DNA of 64,000 nt. It comes from Desulfovibrionaceae bacterium (lineage in GTDB: Bacteria; Desulfobacterota; Desulfovibrionia; Desulfovibrionales; Desulfovibrionaceae). The notes beneath the pieces are model-generated. The model was not told where the DNA came from. It did not search any database and was given only the letters and a program-made list of their open reading frames with translations. The position numbers and the translations under genes are program-made. The DNA lies in assembly GCA_029011315.1 (NCBI GenBank), contig JAQXLA010000017.1:1-64000 (forward strand), written 5' to 3'. Below are positions 43,665 through 52,128 of the stretch, one piece after another; the stretch's first letter is position 1; each line of letters starts with the position of its first letter.

Positions 43665-43693
43665 TTGACACGATCCCTTCATATCCGTAAGCA
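43665..43693 (+). promoter_or_regulatory. Predicted promoter of the gene at 43743
   Basis: TTGACA at 43665-43670, a 17-base spacer and TAAGCA at 43688-43693, 49 bases before the start codon. It is the same arrangement as the rpsL promoter. Confidence 0.5.
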
Positions 43694-43742
43694 TCTTGAC
43701 CACTACGCTTTTTATTTTTTACGTTTGTTCAAGGAGTACGTC

Positions 43743-44108
43743 ATGGCCAAACCCATCCGCATGTTTAAACTCATCTCCGGAGAAATCGTCATCGGTAAAT
43801 ACGATGAGGAATCCGGCAACCTTGAAGATCTCGGAACGATTGAAATTGCCGGCACGGCGTCTGGTCCTCAGATGATGCTGATACCCTACGGCTATCCCTT
43901 TGAACAGGAATTTTCCGGTTCTGTTCATTCAAGCTTTTTCATGTATGAATTTACGCGTATTCCTGAAGGACTGGATACTCAATATCTTGAAGCCTGCTCC
44001 AAACTGAGCATCGCAAGAAGCAGCGGACTTTACGGAACGGGAGGATCCGGCGGGAATCCTGCCGGAGGCAGCGGATTGATTACCGGAGCCGCAGGTCTGA
44101 AATTTTAG
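43743..44108 (+). CDS. Uncharacterised 121-residue protein with glycine-rich tail
   Basis: Not assigned to a family. The start MAKPIRMFKLISGEIVIGKYDEE resembles small beta-barrel (Sm/SH3-like) proteins that begin with F-x-L-x-SGE-x-VIGK, and MMLIPYGYPFEQE continues as strands. The last ~25 residues are Gly/Ser-rich (YGTGGSGGNPAGGSGLITG). No signal peptide. CAAGGAG stands close to the ATG and a good promoter is upstream, suggesting high expression. The radical-SAM gene starts 83 bases later. Confidence 0.75.
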   Translation: MAKPIRMFKLISGEIVIGKYDEESGNLEDLGTIEIAGTASGPQMMLIPYGYPFEQEFSGSVHSSFFMYEFTRIPEGLDTQYLEACSKLSIARSSGLYGTGGSGGNPAGGSGLITGAAGLKF

Positions 44109-44191
44109 TTCCGATTTTCGATTGCAACCCTTATCTTCCGGCACCGTATTTTGGATCAGATCCACGGTGCCGGACTTTCTTCAGATATCTC

Positions 44192-46792
44192 ATGAAAGAA
44201 CTTCTCCCTCTGCTTCCCCATCCGAGTCATTATACAGGTATTGAAGAAGGATCTGTTCATAAAGATCCCTCTCAGACGGATCTGCATTGCGTTCTGGCGT
44301 TTCCCGATCTTTATGAAGTCGGCATGTCCTATCTCGGCCATAAGATCCTGTATAATATCCTCAATTCACACAGGGAAATCTGCGCGGAACGCGTTTTCGC
44401 TCCGGATCTTGAAGCTGCGAACATTCTGAAGGCGCACCATGTCCCGTTGGCCACGCTAGAAAGCGACACCCCGCTGGGAGATACGCACCTGATAGGCTTT
44501 TCCATTACGCATGAACTCTGCTTTACGAATATTCTGTACATGCTTGATCTGGCAGGGATTCCTCTCCGAACAGCAATGCGCGGAAACAGCCTGACGCACT
44601 GGCCCATCATCGCCGCAGGAGGCGGATGCGCCATTTCGTCAGAACCTATGGCACCTTTTTTCGATCTGATGATGCTGGGAGACGGAGAAGAACTCTTTCC
44701 AGAACTCTGCGCCCTGCTCCGCCAGGGACGACTCGAAGGTTGGAATCGCAGAGAGTTTCTCCTTAAGGCTGCAAATATTCCCGGCATATATGTTCCATCT
44801 CTGTATGAGCATGACGCGCTGGGTCGCATCTCTGTGCCCAAGGGCATTCCAATGCCCGGAAGGCGTATCGTTTCCGATCTCAACAGGGCCGATTATCCGG
44901 AAAGACAGATCGTCCCTTTTGGAGCCGTACATAACCGGCTAAGTCTGGAGATAGCCCGAGGATGCACCAGAGGATGCCGATTCTGCCAGGCCGGCATACT
45001 CTACCGTCCAGCAAGGGAGCGTAAGCCTCAGCAGGCCGAAGAAATTCTCAGCCGCTGCCTGAAAAACACCGGTTTTGACGAAATTTCCTTTCTGTCTCTC
45101 AGTACCGGAGATTATTCCGCTCTTAAAACGCTTTTTCTGAAAACCTCTGACCGCTGCGCCGCAGAGCAGATTGCCATTTCTCTTCCTTCTCTCCGTATCG
45201 GATCAATCGATGACAGCATCATGGAACGCATGGCTGGAATCCGCCGTACAGGCGCGACATTGGCTCCTGAGGCGGGAAGCCAGCGCATGCGGGATATTAT
45301 CAACAAGGGCATTACTGAAGAGGAAATTCTTCTGCATGTTCAAAAATTGTTCGAACACGGCTGGCAGCAGGTGAAGCTGTATTTTATGATCGGACTTCCT
45401 GGAGAAAAACAATCCGATCTTGAAGGCATTGTGGACTTATGCCGCAAAGTACGTGATGCTGCAGGAGGGGGGAAAAGACGCCTTCAGGTAACTGCAGCGA
45501 TCTCGCCTTTTGTGCCGAAGCCTTTTACGCCTTTCCAATGGGAAAGACAGCTTTCTCTTCCTGAGATCACGCAAAGAATCCGCCTGTTACGTCATCTGTT
45601 CGACTCAGAAAAAAACATCAAGATGCGCTGGCATGAGCCGGCATGCAGTCATCTTGAAGGCATTCTGTCACGAGCCGATCGCAGACTGGCAGATGTCGTT
45701 GAAAAGGCATACCGCAAAGGTGCTTTGTTCACCAGCTGGATTGATCATTTTGCTTTGGAGCCATGGCTTGAGGCTCTTGCCGAATGCGGTCTTTCCGCCG
45801 ATCTGTTCACCGGATCCAGAAAACTGGATGCCCCGCTACCATGGGATCACCTCAATCCCGGAGTATCCAGGTCGTTTTTGCTCAGAGAACGAAAAAAGGC
45901 CTTTCAGGAGCTTGTTTCGCCAGACTGCCGCTATCACGGATGCCACGGATGCGGTGCCTGTGACATCGGATCTCAGCCGTCTCTCCTGCCAAAGAAAGAT
46001 CCTGGTGAGCTTTTTTCAAACAGACTTGTTTTCCCTCAGCGAGATCAAGAAAGCCATCGTCCAAAAGTCGATGAAAACGGACGCATCATTCCCGCTGCTC
46101 AAGGCCCTGCGAAAAAGGCTGACGCGCCGTCCATACGGCAGGATCTGGTCATGAAAGCTGTCCGGTATCGTATCTGGCATCGAAAAGAGGGATCCGCAGC
46201 ATTTTTAAGTCCTCTGGAACTTCAATCCGTTCTGGAACGGGCTCTGAGACGTGCCGAAATTCCGCTGAGCTTTTCACAGGGATTCCATCCTCTGCCGCTT
46301 CTTTCTTTTGGCAGAGCCCTGTCCGTAGGCATTGAAAGCTGTTCAGAGTGGTTTTCCGCATGTCTGAGGACCCCTTTACGGGCTGAAGAAGTTATCGACA
46401 GGCTTTCCCAATGCCTCCCTGCGGAATTGCAGCCAATTTATGCCGAATCGATTCCTCTCAAGGATAAATCTGTAGGTGCGTGCAGGGAAACCTATACGAT
46501 CCGCTACAGCGGCATAGAACAGGAACGGTTTCGGCAATTATGGAAATCTTTTGCGGAAAAGGACTCTCATTTCCTTACCCGGGAAACGAAAAAAGGTCCT
46601 CGAACATCAGATATCCGAGGCATTTTTCAGGAAATAAGCTGGGACGAAGACGGAACACTGCGTTTGACAATGAACTGGTCAGAACAATACATTTCCCCTA
46701 TCGTTCTCATTTCGGCAGTCGTCCCGGGCATTTCGCCTGAGTGTCTGCATATCGTCAAGCAGTCGCAGGAACTGCCGCAACAGGAGAAATAG
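44192..46792 (+). CDS. B12-binding-type radical SAM protein fused to DUF2344 (TIGR03960/TIGR03936)
   Basis: 866 residues. An N-terminal region of the cobalamin-binding type (about 1-190), then a radical-SAM core with the cluster motif CTRGCRFCQAG (about 258-268) and SLSTGDYS. A cysteine cluster YHGCHGCGACDIG is near 590. From about 650 a second module, DUF2344 (RIWHRKEGSAAFLSPLELQSVLERALRR), begins; it is a separate gene in other bacteria. Function is unknown, though a role in RNA or ribosome modification is often assumed. It stands just three bases before pth. Confidence 0.88.
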   Translation: MKELLPLLPHPSHYTGIEEGSVHKDPSQTDLHCVLAFPDLYEVGMSYLGHKILYNILNSHREICAERVFAPDLEAANILKAHHVPLATLESDTPLGDTHLIGFSITHELCFTNILYMLDLAGIPLRTAMRGNSLTHWPIIAAGGGCAISSEPMAPFFDLMMLGDGEELFPELCALLRQGRLEGWNRREFLLKAANIPGIYVPSLYEHDALGRISVPKGIPMPGRRIVSDLNRADYPERQIVPFGAVHNRLSLEIARGCTRGCRFCQAGILYRPARERKPQQAEEILSRCLKNTGFDEISFLSLSTGDYSALKTLFLKTSDRCAAEQIAISLPSLRIGSIDDSIMERMAGIRRTGATLAPEAGSQRMRDIINKGITEEEILLHVQKLFEHGWQQVKLYFMIGLPGEKQSDLEGIVDLCRKVRDAAGGGKRRLQVTAAISPFVPKPFTPFQWERQLSLPEITQRIRLLRHLFDSEKNIKMRWHEPACSHLEGILSRADRRLADVVEKAYRKGALFTSWIDHFALEPWLEALAECGLSADLFTGSRKLDAPLPWDHLNPGVSRSFLLRERKKAFQELVSPDCRYHGCHGCGACDIGSQPSLLPKKDPGELFSNRLVFPQRDQESHRPKVDENGRIIPAAQGPAKKADAPSIRQDLVMKAVRYRIWHRKEGSAAFLSPLELQSVLERALRRAEIPLSFSQGFHPLPLLSFGRALSVGIESCSEWFSACLRTPLRAEEVIDRLSQCLPAELQPIYAESIPLKDKSVGACRETYTIRYSGIEQERFRQLWKSFAEKDSHFLTRETKKGPRTSDIRGIFQEISWDEDGTLRLTMNWSEQYISPIVLISAVVPGISPECLHIVKQSQELPQQEK

Positions 46793-46794
46793 CC

Positions 46795-47376
46795 GTGAGC
46801 ATCCAGGGGTTGATTGTGGGACTGGGAAATCCCGGAAAAAAATATGCCGGGACCCGGCATAACACCGGTTTTTTCATTACTGAAGCTCTGATAAGGGAAT
46901 ATGCCGCAGAACCTCTCTCCGGCGATCGTTTTCACTGCCTGCTGTGGCGTATAACATTGCCCCAAGCCGGAGAATGGCTGCTTGCCGAACCGCAGACGTT
47001 CATGAATCTGTCTGGAGACTGCGTTCAGCCTCTGGCCGCCTGGTATCGTATTCCTCCGCATCGCATTCTGGTGATTCACGATGAACTGGATTTGCCGCCC
47101 GGACGCATGAAATGCAAATGCGGCGGCGGCAATGCTGGCCATAATGGCCTGAAATCTATCACGCAGCGTCTCGGGACTCCGGACTTTTTCCGCCTTCGCA
47201 TCGGTATTGGAAAATCTCCCTATCCTGATGACACCATCAATTGGGTGCTTGGCCGACCAGACGCCGACAGCATCCAAAAGCTGAAGACCATGCTGCCGAC
47301 CATTTTCCAGGTCATAGAATTTTTTGCCGCAGGAAATGCGGAAAAGGCCGTAATGGAGGCCAACGGATACAAATGA
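46795..47376 (+). CDS. pth: Peptidyl-tRNA hydrolase
   Basis: Recycles peptidyl-tRNA dropped from ribosomes. 193 residues from a GTG start at 46795, which follows the previous stop by two bases with AGGAGA about eight bases ahead. GLGNPGKKYAGTRHNTGF contains the catalytic His, EPQTFMNLSG the Asn, and VIHDELDLPPGRMK the Asp; GNAGHNGLKSI is the third block. It overlaps lnt as ATGA. Part of a tight run: radical SAM, pth, lnt, prfB. Confidence 0.95.
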   Translation: MSIQGLIVGLGNPGKKYAGTRHNTGFFITEALIREYAAEPLSGDRFHCLLWRITLPQAGEWLLAEPQTFMNLSGDCVQPLAAWYRIPPHRILVIHDELDLPPGRMKCKCGGGNAGHNGLKSITQRLGTPDFFRLRIGIGKSPYPDDTINWVLGRPDADSIQKLKTMLPTIFQVIEFFAAGNAEKAVMEANGYK

Positions 47377-48956
47377 TCAATTCCGGCAACCTGCGCCTTA
47401 CTGTATTCTATTCCATAGCGGTGCTCGGTCAGTGGCTTGGGTTCCCCAATGATCTCATGCAGCTTCCTGGCGCTGTCCTGCTTTGGCCTGCCGGTCTCAT
47501 TCTGATTGGATCAGACTGCAAATCAGGCAAACGGTCCTTTCAATGCGGATGGCTTGCCGGTTTGATCGGCGGCCTGCTGTCATTATACTGGCTCACTGTG
47601 CCTATTCATGAAGTGGGCGGTTTTCCCTGGATTCTGGCCTTTCCCTGCGCTGTACTGATGGCGGGATATATGGGGTTGTACAGCGGTCTTGCCGCCTGGA
47701 TTTCTTTTCTGCTCCGCAATGATTCTCCGCTGATGCGATCGGCTTGTCTCAGTCTGATCTGGTGTCTTGCCGAATGGATTCGCAGCTGGTTCGGATCCGG
47801 TTTTCCCTGGATGACTCTCAGTGCAGCCTTTGTGCCGTGGCCGGTATGGATTCAGGGAACCGCACTGATCGGAGCTTTTGCGCTCAGCGGTCTGTATGTC
47901 GGTCTGACAGCTGCAGCTGTCGAAAGCATCCGAAGACGAACCATTCTCCCGGTATTGCTTGCCGCTGCGACGGCATGCGGCATCATGCTGTTTGGCATCG
48001 TCCGCGTTCACAATGCTCCAACAGAAGAGACGATTCCCATTGCGATGATCCAGGGCAATATCAATCAAAACATCAAATGGTCACCGCATATGCAGCAGAA
48101 AACGGTGGAACGGTATTTGCTGTTAAGCAGAGACTCCCTGATCAGTCATCCAAGTCTTATCATCTGGCCGGAAACAGCTCTGCCTTTCGACTATGCGCGT
48201 CATCCCGTTCTTCCATCCGTGATCCGCACTTTCACCAGGGAAACCGGCGTGCCGCTTGTGACTGGCGTTCCGGGATTTGAGTTGCAGTCTTCAGGCAAGA
48301 TGGCAGTATTCAACAGAGCTATTCTGATTGATTCCGACTCAATCCAGCCGAGTGCAGGGATCTATGAAAAAAAACATCTTGTTCCATTCGGAGAATATCT
48401 TCCTGATTTTCTGAATATTCCCATATTGCGAGGGCTATTCCAGGAAATCGGAGCCTTTACGCCCGGAAAACATACGGCCCCGCTGCATCTGACAATCAAA
48501 CAGGGACAAAAGCTTGTTTTGGGCATGCTCATTTGCTATGAATCAGTTTTTCCGTATCTGGCTCGAGAACAGGTTGAACAGGGAGCTGAAGTATTCGTCA
48601 ATATCAGCAACGACGCCTGGTTCGGCAGAACTCCGGCACCGCTTCAGCATCTTCAGCTGGGAGCACTTCGGGCTGTTGAGCAGAATCGATGGCTTGCAAG
48701 AACGACCAATACCGGATATTCAGCATGTATTGATCCGTATGGCCGAATTTTCAGCCTGAGCCGCCTTTTCTCTGCACAGAGTCTGTCCGGACAGATTGCA
48801 TCACGGACAGAACATACGCTTTTCTTCTATCTGGAACCGTTTTACATACCCGTTTTATGGATTGCCTTCTCTATCCTGCTTGCAATCCGTTTTTTCCGCA
48901 GACAGATGCATTCCCCTAATATGACAAAAGAAGGATGCCACTATGATTCAATTTGA
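47373..48956 (+). CDS. lnt: Apolipoprotein N-acyltransferase
   Basis: Inner-membrane enzyme adding the third acyl chain to lipoproteins. 527 residues. About six N-terminal hydrophobic segments precede a nitrilase-fold periplasmic domain whose catalytic triad is visible: Glu267 (IWPETALP), the Lys pair 333-334 (EKKHLVPFGEY) and Cys388 (MLICYESVFP), nearly the E. coli numbering. WFGRTPAPLQHLQLGALRAVEQ follows. A final membrane segment ends the protein. The end overlaps the prfB start by 14 bases. It fits with the lipoprotein at 40516. Confidence 0.95.
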   Translation: MINSGNLRLTVFYSIAVLGQWLGFPNDLMQLPGAVLLWPAGLILIGSDCKSGKRSFQCGWLAGLIGGLLSLYWLTVPIHEVGGFPWILAFPCAVLMAGYMGLYSGLAAWISFLLRNDSPLMRSACLSLIWCLAEWIRSWFGSGFPWMTLSAAFVPWPVWIQGTALIGAFALSGLYVGLTAAAVESIRRRTILPVLLAAATACGIMLFGIVRVHNAPTEETIPIAMIQGNINQNIKWSPHMQQKTVERYLLLSRDSLISHPSLIIWPETALPFDYARHPVLPSVIRTFTRETGVPLVTGVPGFELQSSGKMAVFNRAILIDSDSIQPSAGIYEKKHLVPFGEYLPDFLNIPILRGLFQEIGAFTPGKHTAPLHLTIKQGQKLVLGMLICYESVFPYLAREQVEQGAEVFVNISNDAWFGRTPAPLQHLQLGALRAVEQNRWLARTTNTGYSACIDPYGRIFSLSRLFSAQSLSGQIASRTEHTLFFYLEPFYIPVLWIAFSILLAIRFFRRQMHSPNMTKEGCHYDSI

Positions 48957-50089
48957 CGATCTTAAATCCCGTGCTGCCACACTTGATACGCAATTTCAAA
49001 CACTTTGGGGGCGTCTTTGACCAGCCTGCAAGAGAAAAACGGCTTCAGGAGCTGGAAGCTGTCATTTCCGCTCCGGGCGCATGGGATAATCCTGAAAAGC
49101 TGACCCCTGTCCTTCGGGAAAAAAGCGCAGTTGAAAATGAACTGGAAAGATTCAACGCGCTACGGGAATGCCGGGAGGAGTTGTTTTCCTGGCTGGAGAT
49201 GGCGCAGGAACTGTCTGCCGAATCGGAAACAACTGAAGAGGATCTCAATGAAGCCCTGAGCTCCGCAGAAAAATCCTGCGTACGACTCGGAGAGCTCCTT
49301 GAGGAAACAGAGACATCGCTTCTGCTGTCGCAGGAAGAAGATCACTTCAATGCCATTCTCGAAATCCACCCTGGAGCAGGAGGGACAGAGGCTCAGGACT
49401 GGGCGGAAATGCTTCAAAGAATGTATCTGCGCTGGGCCGATATCCACCATTTTGCCGTAGAAGAGCTGGACTATCTCGTCGGAGACGAAGCTGGCATCAA
49501 AAGCGTCACGCTGCGCATTTCAGGTCAGAACGTTTTCGGCCTCCTTAAGGGAGAACGGGGCATCCATCGTCTGATTCGCATTTCTCCGTTCGATGCCTCA
49601 GGCCGCCGTCATACATCTTTCGCTTCTGTGGACGTCATTCCCGATACTCCGGACGATATCGTCGTTGACATAAAAGAATCCGATCTGCGCATTGATATTT
49701 TTCGTTCCAGCGGCCCGGGAGGACAAAGTGTGAACACGACCAGTTCCGCAGTGCGCATCACGCACCTTCCTACCGGACTCGTAGCTCAGTGTCAGAATGA
49801 AAAATCCCAGCATCACAACAAGGAATCGGCACTGCGCATTCTGAAAGGACGCATCTATGATCTTGAATTGCGCAAAAAAGAAGAACAGCTGAAAGCGCAG
49901 TATGCTGACAAAAACGCTATCAGTTTCGGCAGTCAAATTCGCACATATACTCTCCAGCCATATCGTCTGGTCAAAGATCACCGCAGCGGATGCGAAATAG
50001 GAGACGTCGATGCCGTCCTGAATGGACGCATTGATCGTTTGCTCAGAGATTATCTGCTTTCACTGCATAGCGGAAGCAAGTCAAATTAA
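48943..50089 (+). CDS. prfB: Peptide chain release factor 2 with programmed +1 frameshift
   Basis: Recognises UAA and UGA stops. The ATG at 48943 (AGAAGG ahead) opens a 25-codon frame ending at an in-frame TGA (49018-49020). The ribosome must skip T49018 and resume at GAC 49019 to make the ~381-residue protein. The tripeptide SPF for stop-codon reading is in RISPFDASG and the catalytic GGQ in SSGPGGQSVN. The shift lets RF2 control its own level: low RF2 favours shifting. It overlaps lnt by 14 bases. Confidence 0.95.
49006..49021 (+). promoter_or_regulatory. prfB: prfB programmed frameshift site
   Basis: GGGGG (49007-49011) acts as an internal Shine-Dalgarno-like element. It is followed by CGT, then the slippery CTT and TGA C, the same layout as the classic RF2 site. 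Confidence 0.93.
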
Positions 50090-50117
50090 TTGAAGAGTCT
50101 CTTTTTCAGGCTATCCC

Positions 50118-50146
50118 TTGTATTAGGAATCATTCTGTGTTAGAGT
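50118..50146 (+). promoter_or_regulatory. Possible promoter of the HU gene
   Basis: TTGTAT at 50118-50123, a 17-base spacer and TAGAGT at 50141-50146, 94 bases before the HU start. Weak match; an AT-rich leader follows. Confidence 0.3.
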
Positions 50147-50239
50147 ATTTATCGATTGTTGCCTATATATTTCAGGATATCTGACTATTTTATATGGGCT
50201 GTACTGTTTTTTCAGCCACTTTCTGTTTTAGGAGAGAGT

Positions 50240-50515
50240 ATGAATAAAAGCGATCTCATCAAAGCCCTGGCTGAACGGGCCACGATTTCGCTTGACGAGG
50301 CGGAACTCGTTATCAATACTTTAGTTGACTGCATGAAAAAGGCACTTCTGAACGGAGACCGCATCGAACTGCGGGGATTTGGAAGCTTTAAGATAAAAGA
50401 ATATGATGGCTATGAAGGCAGAAACCCCCGTACTGGAGAGCAGGTTGCGGTCAAACCGAAGAGAATGCCGTTTTTCAGAGCGGGAAAAGATCTGAAAATG
50501 TTTTTGAACAAATAG
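50240..50515 (+). CDS. hup: HU/IHF-family DNA-binding protein
   Basis: A 91-residue nucleoid protein. MNKSDLIKALAERATISLDEAELVI opens the family fold. IELRGFGSFKIKEYDGYEGRNPRTGE carries the beta-arm with the conserved GFGSF and GRNP, and FRAGKDLKMFL closes it. GGAGAGAG lies before the ATG; upstream residues in frame are spurious. HU and IHF cannot be told apart with certainty. It is a monocistronic unit ending in the hairpin at 50543. Confidence 0.93.
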   Translation: MNKSDLIKALAERATISLDEAELVINTLVDCMKKALLNGDRIELRGFGSFKIKEYDGYEGRNPRTGEQVAVKPKRMPFFRAGKDLKMFLNK

Positions 50516-50542
50516 AACATGTCCGCTTCGCAATCTGTACTG

Positions 50543-50571
50543 AAGCCGACATACGTCGGCTTTCTCTTTTT
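50543..50571 (+). terminator. Rho-independent terminator of the HU gene
   Basis: An 8-bp stem AAGCCGAC / GTCGGCTT with an ATAC loop, followed by TCTCTTTTT. It stands only 16 bases before the comM start codon. Confidence 0.85.
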
Positions 50572-50586
50572 GCAGGAGAGAAATCT

Positions 50587-52116
50587 GTGGTTATCAGCTT
50601 AGCTAGCGGTGCTTTGCACGGAGTCGACGCATTCCGAGTCGACCTTGAAGTCGATCTTCTACGGAAAGGCTTGCCATCCTTCAATATCGTAGGACTTGCA
50701 GAAGGTGCCGTGCGAGAGGCCAGAGATCGGGTGCTTGCGGCTATTCGTGCAAGCGGTTTTGATCTGCCTGCAAGCCGCATTACGGTCAATCTAGCCCCGG
50801 CTGATCGAAAAAAGGCAGGAAGCGGGTATGATCTGCCCATGGCTACAGCTCTGCTGGCTGCTGCGGAAATCATTCCCCCAACCTGTCCGGACGGATGGTT
50901 TCTCTGTGGCGAACTTTCGCTGGGCGGAGAAATCAAACCCGTACCCGGAATTCTTCCTCTGGCAATTTTAGCTCGCCAAACCGGCGCAAAGGGCATTTTG
51001 ACCGCTCCGGAAAACGCCTCTGAAGCTGCTTTGGTGCAGGGGCTCCCGGCTTACGGACCAAAAACACTTTCTGAAGCTGTCGCCTTTTTAAAGAGGGATA
51101 TCGAACTTCACCAAGTTGCACCTGCGCCTTTTGAGTCAGATGATGACGGATCTCTTTATGATTTCTCTGACGTCAAAGGGCAGGAAATTCCCAAACGAGC
51201 CATCGAAATAGCGGCCGCAGGAGCTCACAATATTCTACTTATCGGACCGCCCGGCAGCGGCAAGACAATGCTGGCTCAGAGAATTCCCTCAATTCTCCCG
51301 CCACTGACTTTTGATGAAGCTTTGGAAGTGACGAAGATCTACAGCGTTTCCGGACTGCTGAACCGTAATTCTCTGATCTCCAAAAGACCTTTCCGTTCCC
51401 CTCACCATACAGTATCCGAAGCGGCGCTCGTAGGCGGAGGCTCCATTCCCAAGCCCGGTGAAGTTTCACTCGCGCATCGGGGCGTGCTCTTTCTTGATGA
51501 ACTTCCGGAATACGGCAAAACAACGCTTGAAGTGCTGCGTCAGCCTCTGGAAGACGGAATCGTCACTATTGCCCGCTCTGCTCTTTCCGTAACATTTCCT
51601 GCGGACTGCATGCTCGTTGCGGCCATGAATCCATGTCCCTGTGGCTATGCCACCGATCCGCTGCACACCTGCCGCTGCACCTCACAGCAGATCCAAAAAT
51701 ATCAATCGCGACTTTCCGGACCATTGCTAGATCGCATTGATCTTCATGTGCATGTTCCTGCAGTATCGTTTGATGATCTGCAATCTGCCAGTCCGTCAAT
51801 GTCTTCCGAGCAAATGAAACAACGCATTATGACCGCCAGAGAAATGCAGGCGGCCCGCTATAAGAACTTTCCCCACTGCCGAACGAATGCCAATCTTGCA
51901 GGGAAATTGCTGGAACAGGCCTGCCGTCTGGATTGTACAAGCCAGAATTTCCTTAAAAATGCCATGGAAAAACTCGCACTGTCAGCACGCTCCTATACCC
52001 GTATTCTGCGAATCAGCCGTACCATTGCAGATCTTGAAAATGCTGAGGCACTGACCGTGAACCATATCGCAGAGGCGATCAATTATCGCGTGCTGGATCG
52101 AAAACATATCCACTGA
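50587..52116 (+). CDS. comM: ComM/YifB-family AAA+ ATPase (Mg-chelatase-like)
   Basis: 509 residues, GTG start with AGGAG eight bases ahead. The N-terminal ~170 residues are a Lon-protease-like S5 fold (GLPSFNIVGLAEGAVREARDRV). The Mg-chelatase AAA+ module follows, with Walker A GPPGSGKTM (about 220) and Walker B LFLDELPEYG. A cysteine cluster NPCPCGYATDPLHTCRC is typical. The C-terminal domain ends LENAEALTVNHIAEAINYR. ComM drives branch migration during natural transformation, so the protein hints at recombination of taken-up DNA, but orthologues also occur in bacteria not known to be competent. Confidence 0.93.
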   Translation: MVISLASGALHGVDAFRVDLEVDLLRKGLPSFNIVGLAEGAVREARDRVLAAIRASGFDLPASRITVNLAPADRKKAGSGYDLPMATALLAAAEIIPPTCPDGWFLCGELSLGGEIKPVPGILPLAILARQTGAKGILTAPENASEAALVQGLPAYGPKTLSEAVAFLKRDIELHQVAPAPFESDDDGSLYDFSDVKGQEIPKRAIEIAAAGAHNILLIGPPGSGKTMLAQRIPSILPPLTFDEALEVTKIYSVSGLLNRNSLISKRPFRSPHHTVSEAALVGGGSIPKPGEVSLAHRGVLFLDELPEYGKTTLEVLRQPLEDGIVTIARSALSVTFPADCMLVAAMNPCPCGYATDPLHTCRCTSQQIQKYQSRLSGPLLDRIDLHVHVPAVSFDDLQSASPSMSSEQMKQRIMTAREMQAARYKNFPHCRTNANLAGKLLEQACRLDCTSQNFLKNAMEKLALSARSYTRILRISRTIADLENAEALTVNHIAEAINYRVLDRKHIH

Positions 52117-52128
52117 GACGGCATATTC

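Noticed and set aside
49018-49020. In-frame TGA in prfB as a disabling mutation
   Set aside because: It is the normal programmed frameshift stop with SD-like element and CTT TGA C.
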